In this document: positions 9,512 to 23,200 of the stretch, one piece after another
Layout: each line of letters opens with the position of its first letter
How positions within the stretch are numbered: the first letter of the stretch is position 1
Source: Tetranychus cinnabarinus
Lineage: Eukaryota; Arthropoda; Arachnida; Trombidiformes; Tetranychidae
Direction of reading: 5' to 3'
DNA length: 64,000 nt
Assembly (NCBI GenBank): GCA_022266195.1
Contig: WHVY01000001.1
Span: 2,294,001-2,358,000 of the forward strand
The notes under the pieces: generated by a model
Databases searched by the model: none
The model's input: only the letters and a program-made list of their open reading frames with translations
Told to the model about the DNA's origin: nothing
Program-made: the position numbers and the translations under genes

Positions 9512-12500
9512 ATGGACATTAAACCAGTTGTAACATGTAATTAATCAATTTAATTTCTAATTATTCACCAAAAATATCTTTGTTAATGAATAATAATTTT
9601 CATTCGTTTCTTTTTTTAACTTTAGATTATGCAAACAATACAAATGTGCCAGAAAAATTGAGGGATAAAATTGTCACTAATTTGCCAGAAGAATGCATTG
9701 AATGGCAAAGGTTGGTTTTTGTTGTTTTCATTTAGAAAGAAGATGTTACTAATACTAACTCTTTTAATATTTTAATTTCATCACATTGTCCCCTGGTTTC
9801 TGAATTGACATTGGTAAATGGTTGGTTAATTTAAATAATCTACACCAAACAACAGGTCGTATGGGCGGTCTACAAAAAAGGTTTATTTGGAAGTGAATTT
9901 TGTGCCATTCCAAGACACTTTTCTCAAGGAAAACAGTTCTTCAGAAGGAAAGCAAAGTCTTCTTGGGCGATGTCTACTCCATACCTATTGGTTTGAATGT
10001 TCCGATGTTGATGTGTACAAAACTCAGATCCGTGAGGATGTAATCTCTTGGATGAATCGTCTTCGTGAATTCGACATCTGGGACTGGTTAATCGTAGTTG
10101 TTGATTCAAGTGAGAAAAAGAAGAGCAATAAAACTAAGTTACTTCCTCGTAGTACTGTTGCCGACAAAGTTCGTAGTGATTTTCCTTCATCAGTTAAAGA
10201 TGCTGCCGATCGTTGTGTTTCTCTTGTTAATCCGGTAAAGAATGAAACATCGGCTGGTGATAGTTATGAGTTTTTCTTGGACCGTTTACGTCTGGTTTTA
10301 CTGAAATCATACTCAAAGCATTTGACTCGATATGAAGATTTTGTTCGTGCTCAGAGAGAACGACGTAACTCTAAATCATGGGATTTTTTCACTTTTTTCA
10401 TTCTACAAGAAGAGATGGCTTTTGCATTTGAAATGCTTAGCCTTTATGAAGATGCATTAGTTCAATATGATGAACTGGATGCTCTTTTTAGTCAATTTGT
10501 GATTAATAGTCATGTCATTCAACCACCCGATTGGTTGAAAGTACTAATTGAAAGATGCCATTCTTGGGGAGGATTAACTTTATCCAAAAGTATATCAACC
10601 CAATTAAGAGAGAAAATACGTGATTCTACTGCAAGTCTTCTTGAACTTAGGAATTACTTATTTTCCCGTCAATGCGAGCTTCTCCTTATGCAACATAAAC
10701 CATGGGAATTATCAACTAGAGCTTTACCATTTCTTCATAATTGTGTCAACGAATTAAACATTTTAGAGGTGAGTTTACTTCTGTTCATTGCATTTTATAT
10801 TCATAATTAACCGTGAAATCAAATGATTAACCATTTATCCCTAACCGCATTGTTCTGTGACTTCATTTTAGAGTATCTATCTCTCTCCAGAACAATAAAG
10901 CTTATAAATATTATCATTATCATCTGATCAACATTTCATGATACCATTTCAATTGTTTATTTTCACTCTTACCTTTACAGATAAATTTACCTTGTGGAGC
11001 TGTCGCCTGTTGGGTATTTCTGAGTGCGTTAGAAATCTTACAAAAATGCGAAAGATATAATGATTCATCGCAAATGCAAATATATTCTCGTTATACAATC
11101 GGTTTATGGGCTTACGCACGTCGAAAGGTATAAATGTATAAAATTGAATAGTTGACAGTTATTAACGGTTTTGGTCAATTTTTTCACAGCTCGAAGAGTT
11201 GGGAACTCTTTGTGGTTTAATGCCAGGTATGAATCATGATTCTGAATGTATACATAAAGTCGTTGGCTTAATCGCTGGAATGGGCAATGATCCTTATGCA
11301 GGTATGGTTGAGCTTTAAAATTTTTACTTTTATGAATTGATTTATCTAACCAATTTTTTCTCTGATCCAATTTCAAGATGAAAAGCTTACAAGTCCAAGT
11401 CCACAAACTACTTTGAAAGAAGCCTTATCAAAACCTGAGGCATTTTCAAAAGCTTACCTCGAAGTATCAGAGTTAACCATCAGTACTTACAAACATATCG
11501 GGAGATTTAGATCTGGTCGCTTAGTCGGGCGTGAATTAGCCTTTTTTTACATGTAAGTTAAAAATTTGGTTTATAAAGCAATTACAAGCAAGCTTCTCAT
11601 TTTCAAAGTAATAATTTAATTCTATCAATTTATTATTCAAAGGATTTTAATTCAATGATCTCCTTAACAGTATATTTTATTTGAATTGTGCATGTACTTG
11701 TATAAATCACACAGAAAACCCAACAAGTTAATTTGAATCCAATTTTGTGCAATTATGCCAATTGTTTCAATTTTCAAATGTCCTATTCAAATCTTAATTT
11801 ACATTGAAGTCATTGATTGATCATCATTTAATTTTGTTTCCTTTCCTTTTTGCTAGGAAAATGAATAAGCATCAGCAATCAATTCCGTTTTTACTCGATT
11901 TGGAGAAAGTTTTTGCCGAAGATCGCTGGACAGTATTACTTGCTGATACAAGGAAAAACATTCTTGATTGTTTTATTGTTTTAAATGATTGTAAAAAAGT
12001 TGTACAATATGCTCTACTTCTAGCATCCAGTCAAAACTTGGAAATGTCTGAACGCTCAAAATATTTAATCATAGCCAAAGATAATATCCCATCTTTAACT
12101 AAAGATGATCCTTTAATTATTTCAATGGAAGAAATGTTCCCTATTGGTTCAATTACAATGAAAAGTCAAGGTGTTTTTGTGACCAATGCAAAGCTCGAAT
12201 TAATTCTCAACTTGGAAAGTAATTTAATGGAAAAAATTAGTTTCGCTTCTATTTGTGTCTACCTTTCATACGAACCCTTCTCACCTCAATCCCGTGCCCG
12301 TTCACAGGATAAACAAGTTGCTGCCAAAAATTCACTCCTCTGTCCACATCCATTTTCAGCTATAAATAGGAAGAATTTTCGAGTTCGACCTAAATTTGAA
12401 ACTTATCATAATACTTTTAATTCAGAAATCGAGATTGGTATTCGATGTTGTAATTTGAATCAAATTTTCAAACGTTCAGTTGAACCATCTAACGGACCTT

Positions 12501-13549
12501 CAACCATGGAACCCTGTAAATCAACAATGAATCACTCTTTTGTCTCCTCGAAAATTGACATTGCTCCAGGCTCAAATGAATTAATATTAACATTTGAGCC
12601 AATTGACTCAGGTTGTTACTCAGTTGAAGGAATCAAGTTAACATGGAAAGACGAATTAATATCATTCACTCATCAACCTTTAACTGCTCACCTATGCTTC
12701 ACTGTGATATCTGAAGAACCTAGTCTTAAATTAATTGATAAAGATGGAAATGATAATGTTAGCAATTTAGAGATAATTTCTGGTCCACCTCAACACATTA
12801 CTCTGCGACTTAATAGTGGAAGCTACTCATTTCAACCAGGAGCAACAATTACGTTGAAATCATCCACTGACCTGTTCATGAGGCTAATCCAAGATGAAAG
12901 TAAACAAGAAGAAGAATCAGCCAAACATACAAACTACTCGCCACTCGAAGTAATGGATAACAATGATACAAATAATTTAGCCAACTTTTCTAACTCAATC
13001 GACATCAACTTTAAATCCTCACTTGATCCATTTCAAAACCATGATATTCCCCTGATTATAGTCAGTAAATTTGCTCATCAACGAGGGCCCAGTGGTACAG
13101 AGCATAATATTACACTTTCATATCCTGATAATAAAACGGAGGCTATTAAATCAATTAGTAGAATCTTACATCTAACTCCGCCATTTATGTCAACTGCTAA
13201 ATTACATATTCTGGTTGAACGTAAATTCCTTGAAATTAATATCCGAGCTGTTTCCAAGCAGCGTTTTGAACTTTTTGATGCCAACCTAGTTGCCAATGAA
13301 ATGGAGAAAGAGAGAAACGATGAATTCCTCTTTAAATCATTCAATTCGCCCAGGCGAATGATTTTATACAAAGATCAAACTGTTCACTATTTATGGGAAA
13401 TATTTTCTAAGGAATCAAATACATTATCTAAATTATTATTCTCCTTAAAGTACAATACAATCAATGAACAATTTTCTACAAACCCATTGGCTTACCATTC
13501 ATATGATTGTGATTTTACCATAAAATCAATCAAACCAACAGTTGAATAG
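9512..13549 (+). CDS. TRAPPC10: TRAPPC10 (TRAPP II complex subunit, Trs130 homologue)
   Basis: Subunit of the TRAPP II tethering and Rab-GEF complex at the Golgi. Seven exons with matching phases: 9512-9536, 9626-9710, 9856-10768, 10981-11127, 11190-11301, 11378-11552 and 11857-13549; total 1,049 residues. The start was set by MDIKPVVT in a 25-nt first exon, which matches the vertebrate N-terminus (MENKPIVT in human). Later marks are EEC-IEWQRSYGR across exons 2/3, LEVNFVPF, DWLIVVVDSSEKKK, QEEMAFAFEMLSLYEDALVQ, YDELDALFSQFV, LRNYLFSRQCELLLMQ, IGLWAYARRK and RLVGRELAFFYM. The last exon encodes the beta-sandwich adaptin-like region. Human TRAPPC10 has 1,259 residues; this model stops after a segment equivalent to the human YEFKV region, so roughly the last 200 residues are absent. 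Confidence 0.93.
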
Positions 13550-15283
13550 CAAGCATCACTAAACCAAGCAAGCCACCAACCAAAATTTGAATCTTTTTCA
13601 GCAAAAAAGTCTCTAAATGCTGTCCGGAATCATCAAAAGAAACAAAAGCAGATAAACTCAGTATTGAATTGAAGCTATCCATTTTCGCTTTTTTTCTTCA
13701 ACTCTTTTTTTTACTCTAATCATGTTACATATTTTTTAGTTGCTTTCCTTTGGAAGCATAAACATCGTTGATTATTATTATTATATCATATTATATTATA
13801 TAAATTATTGCTTTTAAATATTTATCAATATCAGCCTCCCTTGATATCTACATTCATTAAAATGGATTACATCAATATTTATATTTTTTTCATTCTAATT
13901 TCAGAAACAAGAGATAATATCATTAAGAAAAGACGACTTTTGTTGATTTACTTTTCTACATTTTAATGATCCCAATGCAAGTCAAAAAGTAGATCAGTTT
14001 AAATTATTTTCAGCTTAAAACCATGAAACAGAGCATTAAATGTATTTTTATGTCTTTATTATGCATATCCATTATTAACATTATTGTTGTCCTCCGAAAG
14101 TTCTAGTTTTAATCCTAGATTGTGAGCTTATTAAACCATGGAATCAACATCATTTTGTTCCTATTTCAAGGTAACATTCAATTGTTAAGGGTAACAACAA
14201 AAATCAAAATATATTAAGAATTGATATTTCACCAATCAATCATTAGGAAGGTAAAAAAATCATTATCCTAAAAAACTGTAATGTTATCATTCAATAGCTA
14301 AATAAACTCCATCATCTTTTCGTCGACTCATTGATTAATTGTCAAAGGTTTTCCTCTTTTCTTTCAATCGTTAATTAATTGTGTTAATTGTGATATAAAT
14401 ATGAAGCAAGGAGAGCATAAATAATTAAGGGAAAAAGGGCGAAATGTTGAAAGGTAAAAATGAAAGGTTAATCATTTAAACAATCTCATCTTTACAATTA
14501 TTCCAGCGATCGACAATCTTGTATTTTAATTGAAAATATTCGTGATCATTAATCAAAGGTAGAAATTTAAATTACACGGTAACTTGTTAGTTATAATATA
14601 ATTTGAAATCTAACATGATTAAGGTGGAAAAATATCACCATTTATTTAATGTTTATTGGGATTTTAGTCAACTGTTGCTCCTACATTTCAGCTTTGCGCC
14701 ATTATTAACCCAATAAAATATTAACAATCAACGGAATCGATTGGTAGCAAATCTAGTTCATTACAGTTTGTGACTCTTTCACTTGCAAATAAGAGTCATC
14801 ATTTAAAATGAGCTTATTGAATGAAGTTCACCTGAAGAGATGACAAAAAAACCGATGAAGACGAGGGAAGATTGAAATGAGAGAAAAGAAAGAAAATGTA
14901 TGATAAACTAGATTTTTCGAATCGATTTATACAACATAATGAAATTTGACGTCAGGTTAAACTTTTCTTTCACATATCATGAGAAGAAAGTAAATCAGTC
15001 AATAATTTTCTGTTGCAAGACATTTTAATTAGTTTAGTGATAAGTTGAACCATCAAAATTGAAATAAATCACAATGACTTTCAGATTGTTTCCACATTAA
15101 CGCAAAAATGTTTCTATTGTGATTGTAGAACTAACAGTTAGTCTGTGACAGTAAGTCACAATTGTGAGAATCTAATCACAAGTTTGGAAACAACTCGATT
15201 AATTGGACTCCTATTTTTTCAACTTGTAGTCGTGCACAGTTTATCGTTTTATAATTGTTTCTTTTTGTATTCAAATTATTAAA
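13550..15283. other. Intergenic DNA with no supported gene
   Basis: AT-rich spacer that holds the TRAPPC10 3' UTR and the upstream region of the ferric reductase gene. I see no open frame of note, no RNA gene and no repeat beyond short A/T runs. I checked 13550-13760 for a missing TRAPPC10 C-terminal exon and did not find one. Confidence 0.5.
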
Positions 15284-16726
15284 ATGCCGATGATTGAAAG
15301 AAAACAAAGGTCTGAAATTATTCCCAAGTCGATCTGGTATACATTTGTCCCCTTTTTCTTAGCCTTTGGTTTAGTTTATGGACAACAAGGATCATTAACA
15401 CCGTGTAGTTGTGATCAATCTAACGCCTTATGCTTTGGATTACCCACGATTTGTTTATCTGATGATTCAGTTGATTGCCAATTGATGGTAAAAATGAGAC
15501 GAACTAACTCATCACCGCAAGCATTGAATGTTATATTGTGCAGCGATATGACAAGATATGGGTCGTGGTATGGCTTTGCCATATCAGAAGATCCTTGGAT
15601 GGGCGAGGATTTCGTTGTGCACTGTAATGTCCACCAAAATTCAACACTTTCGATAGGTGAAGGAATGACTACTGGCCATTCTGGTTTTATCCCGGTACCT
15701 CCTGGATCCTTTATTGAGAACACAACAGGTGTAGGACCATCTTTATCATTGAATGATAATAAATTAACATGTTCCTGGGATCAACGTATTGTTGGTGGAG
15801 CCCGAGGTAGATCATATGATTTAACTGATAAAAAATACCATTTGTTACTTGCAATTGGTCGGTTAACTCGAAATGGTTTAGTGGAATACCATGGACAAGA
15901 ACGTGGTTCATCACCAGATCAGATAGATTTACTTTCTACTGGTTTGGTTCTTGGAAAGCCTTCCCCGGCAAACTGGTTAATCAAAATGCATGCCTTTTTC
16001 ATGATATTTGCTTGGATAACTATGATCAGTGTCTCACTCACTTTGGCCCGTGGTTACCGTGATAGTTGGGAATATGTGAAACTCTTTGATTTATCCGTTT
16101 GGTTATTTACCCATCGCCTATTGAATCTGATTGCTTTGGCTTCAGCACTTCTTGGATTGCTATTCATCATGATCCACGTTGGAGGATTCAGAACTTGCAT
16201 GTCAGCTCACATAATAGCTGGCCTAATAGCCAACGGTCTAATGATTATGCAGAGTATTGCAGGCTTAGCCAGACCCAGAACACATGGAACTCTAATTCGT
16301 AAGATTTTCAACATTGGCCATGCTCTTGGAGGACACATTGCTTTTATTGCTGCGCTTATTGCTCTCTTCAAAGCTGCTGACCAGTTACCCAGTTTTCGTT
16401 TAGGCGCTGTTTACCAATGGTTGGTTTTTATATTCATTATAGTCCACTTTATAACACAGGTAGTAGCCCAGTCAAGTCAAATGTTGATCAAGTCACTAAA
16501 TGCTGTCCAAGACGTTAATACGCCTACCAGTAACGGCGTTGAAACCATCAAAACAACCGAGACAACACAGGAAACAGAAAGTCGTTATACAATGACCTAC
16601 GATTATATTAAAGATAAAATTGATCGGTTTAAATGGAATATAATATTATTTTATGTACCATTCGTAATCATAATGACAATAGCTATTTACATAAGTGCCA
16701 TTGTAACCGCTGAATGGTACGACTAA
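15284..16726 (+). CDS. FRRS1-like ferric-chelate reductase: DOMON plus cytochrome b561
   Basis: Intronless gene for a 480-residue membrane protein. Family members pass electrons from cytosolic ascorbate across the membrane to reduce extracellular or luminal ferric iron. Residues about 17-34 form a signal peptide (WYTFVPFFLAFGLVYG). A Cys-rich luminal DOMON-type domain follows (CSCDQSNALCFG, YGFAISED, TCSWDQRIVGG) up to about residue 225. The b561 core of five to six helices starts at WLIKMHAFFMIFAW. Candidate haem-ligand histidines are near 236 (MHAF), 277 (THRLL), 309 (SAHIIAG) and 346 (NIGHALGGH), and the RP dipeptide after Q-x-IAGLA is typical. A final hydrophobic helix (IILFYVPFVIIMTIAIYI) anchors the C-terminus. 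No reelin domain is present, unlike vertebrate FRRS1. Confidence 0.87.
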   Translation: MPMIERKQRSEIIPKSIWYTFVPFFLAFGLVYGQQGSLTPCSCDQSNALCFGLPTICLSDDSVDCQLMVKMRRTNSSPQALNVILCSDMTRYGSWYGFAISEDPWMGEDFVVHCNVHQNSTLSIGEGMTTGHSGFIPVPPGSFIENTTGVGPSLSLNDNKLTCSWDQRIVGGARGRSYDLTDKKYHLLLAIGRLTRNGLVEYHGQERGSSPDQIDLLSTGLVLGKPSPANWLIKMHAFFMIFAWITMISVSLTLARGYRDSWEYVKLFDLSVWLFTHRLLNLIALASALLGLLFIMIHVGGFRTCMSAHIIAGLIANGLMIMQSIAGLARPRTHGTLIRKIFNIGHALGGHIAFIAALIALFKAADQLPSFRLGAVYQWLVFIFIIVHFITQVVAQSSQMLIKSLNAVQDVNTPTSNGVETIKTTETTQETESRYTMTYDYIKDKIDRFKWNIILFYVPFVIIMTIAIYISAIVTAEWYD

Positions 16727-16800
16727 TGTTAAACAAAAGAGTTAAAACTGCAATCAAGCAATCACCATTTTAAACAAAACACTGAAACATAGTATAATAA

Positions 16801-16817
16801 AATAAAATAAAATTCTT
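16801..16817 (+). terminator. Overlapping AATAAA poly(A) signals of the ferric reductase gene
   Basis: Overlapping AATAAAATAAAA hexamers lie about 75 bp after the stop at 16726. They are the most likely cleavage signal for this transcript. Confidence 0.5.
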
Positions 16818-17078
16818 TAATCAAATTAAAACAATTATTTGACGAAAACACTTGATAAATAAAAATCAATTAGCAACAAAGAGTAAGGAGGTTACTCTTT
16901 GATTAACAAACACCGTTACCAAATATTTAAAACCCTTTAAACAGTTAACTTTTAAACCAATAGATGCCTCTAGAAGTGAGCAAAATCAATTGGTTATTTT
17001 AATACAAACTGTAACAGCAAACAAACGGAACAAGAAAAAAAGATAAAAATATACAAAACTAAGGGAGTTTGACTGAGT

Positions 17079-17085
17079 TATATAA
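17079..17085 (+). promoter_or_regulatory. Possible TATA box of CPED1
   Basis: TATATAA in GTTATATAAGAG, 189 bp upstream of the CPED1 ATG. The flanking G is favourable, but the AT-rich background makes chance matches common. Confidence 0.3.
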
Positions 17086-17273
17086 GAGTGACTCCAAAGG
17101 AGTTTCAAAGATTTTTATCAATCTTTTCATCCATCAGAATACCTTGATTCCCAGACAATGGCATAACAAGTTTACCTTTTGTTTCAATGACAATCAAATT
17201 AAACCAAAGTGTAATGTTTACCAAGTGACAAGTTTAACCACCAACCTAACCAACAGCAAACCCAATAACAATA

Positions 17274-20200
17274 ATGACTAAACGCTGGCTTTTCCGTCAA
17301 TATATTACTCTTAAACGATTCCGGTGTTTCAAAGAGTTGATATTGTGCTTTCTCTTAATGACATGCATGTTTCTAGTGTCAATAGTTATCCTTGATTCAT
17401 CTTCACATTTAATCTTCTCAAAAGGTAAGTAAATTTCACTTAAAAAACAGCCAACACTCACCGAGTCCACACTTTAACATCTGTAAAGATTGAAACACTC
17501 ACAATAACATGATAGTCAAATTGACTGTCAGGGAAAAGCCAAATTGTTCATTAGTCTGATCTTGTGCTTTCAAGTTTAAACACTTTTTGTCAAGATTTGT
17601 TTTCCCATTGTTGACCAGTTTTTCCGACAAATGGTATTGTGATAACTTGATAATTTTTGGGTTTTTTACTTCAATTTAGGTTCAATTTGGATACCATCAA
17701 AATGATTATTGAAAAAAGTCAAAATTCACTTGAATAACTTGTACTTCCATTAACAGTTGTCAAACAGCATCAAGTCAACACCAAATGTTGATTTCATTTG
17801 ACAGCAACAACTGTTAACCTTTCAGTTTTTCATTCTGCTCAAAAAAACCATTCAACAGTCAACTTCAAATCAATTTAATCAACCTTTATAAGATGTGATT
17901 CAATATTTCCCAACAAAGTAAAGTCTGGTAGAAGCTAAAAAAAATATTCAAAGTTACAATGTTCAACCCTTGGAGTTGCAATTCTGGTAATAAGTTGCTT
18001 TTGTTCACTCACTCCTTCCCTGTAACCTCAATGATTGATTAGGAGCAACTTTAATCATGATTAATAAACATGATAATCAAAGTGAAACGCAAAATGTTTT
18101 ACAATAATCTCAACCGAGACAAAAAAGTATATCTTTTTCGCTATTTTTTTACATCATTTCTCCTTTTTTTCCTCCTCATTTTATTCATCCTTCATCATCT
18201 TACAATAATATTTAGACTTGTTTTCCCATCATCTTTAAAGTCCAAAAGGATATAAAGCTAATCACAAAGAAAAGTCTCCAAGAGTGAATTTTTTCCATCA
18301 TTTCTCATCTTCAAGGCATCTTTCAAATCCATGATATTTTCAACAATTGTCTGAAACTGACCAAAATGATGGTCAAAGCAAAAGTAAATGTAAAACTTTC
18401 AAATGAATCCACCAATCGGATCAATAAGAGTCACTAAATCGATTGAATACTAAGATATCATTTCCAAAGTATTGCCATTGATTGAAAGATCACAATATCG
18501 GAATGACAAGCAAAAAGCTGGTAAACTGAATCTAATTAAAGTTGCAACAATTTGAAGAGCAACAAGAGACTTTAACTGTTCAAATCATATTTCAGGATCA
18601 ACATTTGATGCTAATTTGGTCATGATTAGTCTTGATTAGTTGGCATCAGTGGTGAAAATGTTAACATTGGATAGACTTATCGAGTGTTTCCAAATCAATA
18701 AAATGTTAATGTTTTGTTTTGTTTTTTTTTGGGTATTTTGATTTTGTTGTACTCTGTTGGGCCTTTTCTTGTTTCCCTTCTTCTAGTTAATAAAATCAAT
18801 AAAATATCATTAATATAATGAGTAGTTAATGATGATATTCAAGTTAATTATTAAAGATTGAGTCAAAGTTAATAGCATAATGTTGTTATCGAGATATCGA
18901 GATAAGTCGATGAGTTTAAAAAAACCTTCAACTTGCCTTTTTTGCTCTCAATTTTTGATTGAGATTAAAGTTAATGGTATTATTGGGTTGATTGTGATGA
19001 ATTGATGACTTTTAATGGTAACTTTTAATGACTGATTTAATGACGAGTTTTAACGATGAGTTTAACGATGAAACCCTTTAGCAATTGAAGACAACTTTTG
19101 TCAACTCTTTTGTGGTCAAAAGTACAAAGTCAAAGGTTGAATTCATTTTTGGGTTAAAAACCAGATGAAGACTGGATAAAGTTAATTGGATTGTAAGACT
19201 AGAGTCAAAACTTTTTTGTCTAAAATACTTGAGCTTCCAACCTGATTACCTTTAGCCTGGTAAGATGTTCAACTTCACTTTGGTCATTACCTTTTTTTTG
19301 AAGATCATTTAATTTAATTATATTTCCATTGAGGATTAGGTAAAAGAGGATGATGGGAAAGGATGAAAAATGTACAACAAGGTGAAGAGAAGGAGAAAAA
19401 AATTGAGATTGAATTGATGATAAAATAATACATTAGAGTGAATAAAATTACGACAAATTACAATATAAGAGTTGAAAAGATTCAAGTTAATCTAATGTTC
19501 ATCGTTTTGAAACCAGATAATATCCATTGTAATGATTCTTGTTTTACTTTCAAGAACTTTGTCCAGAAATGTTTACAATTTTAGTCTCTTAGCTTCTTAG
19601 GTTTTTTGGCGTTGTTGTTGATCATGTTTACATTGGATAATGTTGATGAACATGGAAAAGGTAGAAAAGGAGAAAATGTGAACAAGAACAAAAAATGATC
19701 AACTTATAATTCTTAATGAAACATGATGATGATAATCAATGCCTTAGGGTGATTCAATCAGCAATCTACCAGAATCTATTTGTTAGCAACAATTGAATAA
19801 CTAAATCATCTTTCACCAGTAAACAGGGTTGAACAAACAAAATGGGAAAATTAGTTCAACTAAACAACCGATTTAAGGTTATCAAAGACTTCAAGGTTTA
19901 ACTGAAAAGGTTGAAAATTGTTCAAACTTTGGCTCAAATTGAAATGTTCAGATTTTGGACCTTCGTTTGCTGCCAATGAGAATGTCAGAAACTAGAACTG
20001 TACACTCAGAGTATCGTCAAACCAACTTATTCCGATGTAAACTCCAGAATGTGAGATGAGCTCAGAATAGCGAAAAAAGCGAAACTAAAATGAAGATCAC
20101 AAATCATTTAGTGTTAGGATAAAGCAACATCTTATTCAGCATTTCAAAGCAGTTTGAAGTGAAACTAGTAAAATGATGGACAAAATTTAAACTTTCCTGT

Positions 20201-23200
20201 TGATGAAAGTTTGAAATGTGATTATTTCTGGAACACTGAGATTCTACAAATTCATTTGAGGCAACACTAATTGAACTTGCATAAGTAATGTGTTGTTGAG
20301 CAAATAATCTTGACAAACCTTGCCTTACCTTAACTCAAAGTCAGAACACAATTAATCAAAAAATAAACTTGTTAGTCCAATAAATAATGACTTTTCTGAA
20401 CATTTGTGATTCCTAATAAGCTTTTGATCAATGAATTTGAGTTTCATTTTTTTCTTTTCAACTTTGAACTCTTTTCTCAAAGCTTCCAACAGTTTTGAAA
20501 ACTTTTAAAATGCCTTCTCATTATTTGCTGAGAGTTCAATTGTATTGAGATTTTAGTTTGTATTTAGAGTTGACAATTCTGCCTTCAATGCTAATAATCA
20601 TCAAGATTAATCTGATGTAAGTTGCTGTTTATAAGATGAAAAACATCTTTTCTTGAACATCAAACAATGCTTGTTATTTCCATGAGATATCAACATTCAA
20701 GTTTATTGTAATGAACCTGTTTTTGACCTGAATAGATTGTAATAATTTGTACATTGTTGATGAGGTAAACCAAGTTACGAGTAGAAAAGTTGAAATGATT
20801 TTGAGATCATTAAAGATGCCCATTGACTACAATCGTCCTTTGTGTGTGTGTTTCAGATCAATTGGCCAAAAGTGTCACTTTTAATGATCATGTTCACTGA
20901 TTAACAAGCTAATCCAATCATGAATCCAATCCTTTTGAGGTTTTTGTTCATTGATTGACTCACAAGAAATATCATCTTCATCTAATACTATTAATACTTG
21001 ACTCATTTAACGTTTCCTTACCTTTTAAAGCCAAGACAAGAGTATAAAAAGTAGCAGAAGCATAAACCAGAAAACGATTACTTCCAAGTTGAACCTCATG
21101 ATAATGATCATAATCATTACAATGACTATCATCATTCTTTTCATGATAATCATGAAGAGGGCAAAAAATGTTGAACGAGAAAAGAAAAGAAGAAAAGAAA
21201 AAAAAATGTTTCATTCATTTTAATAACTCTCTTCATTACCAAATTGGCCAACAATTGTTAACACTTCTGGTTTTAACTGTAAAATGAAACGCAAAGAAAG
21301 CTCATGAGAAGAGCATGAGAAAGGTCAATATTCAATGTTTAACTGAACCAAGTTGGGACGTGATGGATAGTCTGATTATGCAGTCAATTGTGATTCATTT
21401 AACATGATGATGCTCAAACACGTATTCAGCATTATCGAATGGAAAGACAACATTTTCACTCCCAGTCACTTAAATGAACCTCAATAGGAAAATAAAGAGA
21501 AGAAGAGAAAAAGATAAATTTCTGTCTTTTCTTTTTTTGCTTTACCACAGTCTTGAAATTACTATTCCAAGGGTGTTGCTCAGTGTGTATTTACTCATCC
21601 CATGAAAGAGCAGGTGAACAACATGAGTGAACCAGAGAACTACAAAATTTATCCCAAAACCAACATTGAATTTTCCATTTTCAATGAAATTGAAACTTTA
21701 CCAAACATCATCAACAATTCAAATGATTTATCAACATGAAAAGGTAAAAATGTTTTTCTTCTTCTTCGTTTTCTGATGAACATTTGTTTCCATGAAGAGA
21801 CTCAAAAGAAACAAAATGAAACACAGAATATCAATAAATTGGATAAAATGAGATAAACAATGAATTTGATTTAACTTCATGTTGGCTTTTTGCGTGCAAA
21901 TTTCCAATCATTTCATGATGACTTTGAAACTCATTTCATTACAATTTTTGTTTATTATAACATTTATGGGTTGAGATGTTATCAAAAAGAGTTTACAATC
22001 AAGAGAAAAGTAAAAAACAAATAAAGTGAAACTGATCGTTGCAATTATGATTATTGTTATTGAGGCACAATTTCATGTCAATAGACTTTAGCTTTTCCCT
22101 GGGTTTTCACCCTGAAATGGTTTCTTCTTGCGGTTAATTTAATTGTCATCTTTCCATTTCCATACAATGGATCAACAGTTGTAATCACGTTTAAGCCTTG
22201 ACAGCAAACACAAACTAATCAAGACACAAAACGGTTAAATAAGCACAAAACAGTGAACAATTTGGCTGTTCAGTTTAATATTGCTGGATAATCAGCAGTG
22301 AGTGTTAAATGGCTAAATTGTAATGTTGATTGCAAGTAAACCTTTTAAAACTAAAGTAAAACTAAAGTATTTTCATCATTGAACCTTTTCTGGCCTTGTT
22401 TTTTCCCCTCATTTCAGGTCATCATGAGTTAAATCATCAAACGGATAACTCACTTGGGACAAGTTATCATTATGTTACTCACGAGTCTTGGCTCAGTTTT
22501 GGTTCATCTTCATCAATGGGTTCAAGTGAAACATCATTAAACCCACTAACCAATGGTAACACCGCTTATATCAATGACAAATCTTCTTCTTCTTCCTCCT
22601 CATCACTATTGTCACCATCATTTTGGTCTTCCTCATCATCTTCAACTTCCCAACTAGTCAAGCCCAACTATGCCAATTCAACCTTCAATTTGGGTGTTAA
22701 AATGTTTCAACCAAAAATTTACTCACTTCTCAAAAAGGTAACAATCAAATCATTTTTTTACAGTAAAATTTACGACTCTTGATGAAAATAAAATATTTTG
22801 CTGAAACTTAAATCTACAAAAATGAATATTTTTTTGGTTAAAAAGATTGATTTGAGAATATCGATTGATCAAAAATAATGAATTGAAAGTATCCTGGAGA
22901 AACCCAAAATATGAGTAAAATCAGTGGTGAAGTTTTTGAAAGAACGTAATTACGATAATTACTATCAATTCGTCATTAACACTGACTTTGACGAGCGATC
23001 GTCTCGCCTAATGTCGTTAGTTAGAATACCGGGCGTTTGCAGTCATAACTCACGAACGGTTAAGACTATAGACCTCAGATTCGAACCATGAGCTTCCGCT
23101 GACTGAAGAACCACAAGTTCGAACGCTCAAGGTCATTCAAGGTCACTTCGTTATTCCACCTTAACTAACATTTGAAGGTCATTTTCTGAGAGTGCAAAAT

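Noticed and set aside
17069..17281. 70-codon plus-strand open frame overlapping the CPED1 start region
   Set aside because: It is in another frame from the CPED1 ATG at 17274 and has no recognisable domain; it is probably 5' UTR sequence.
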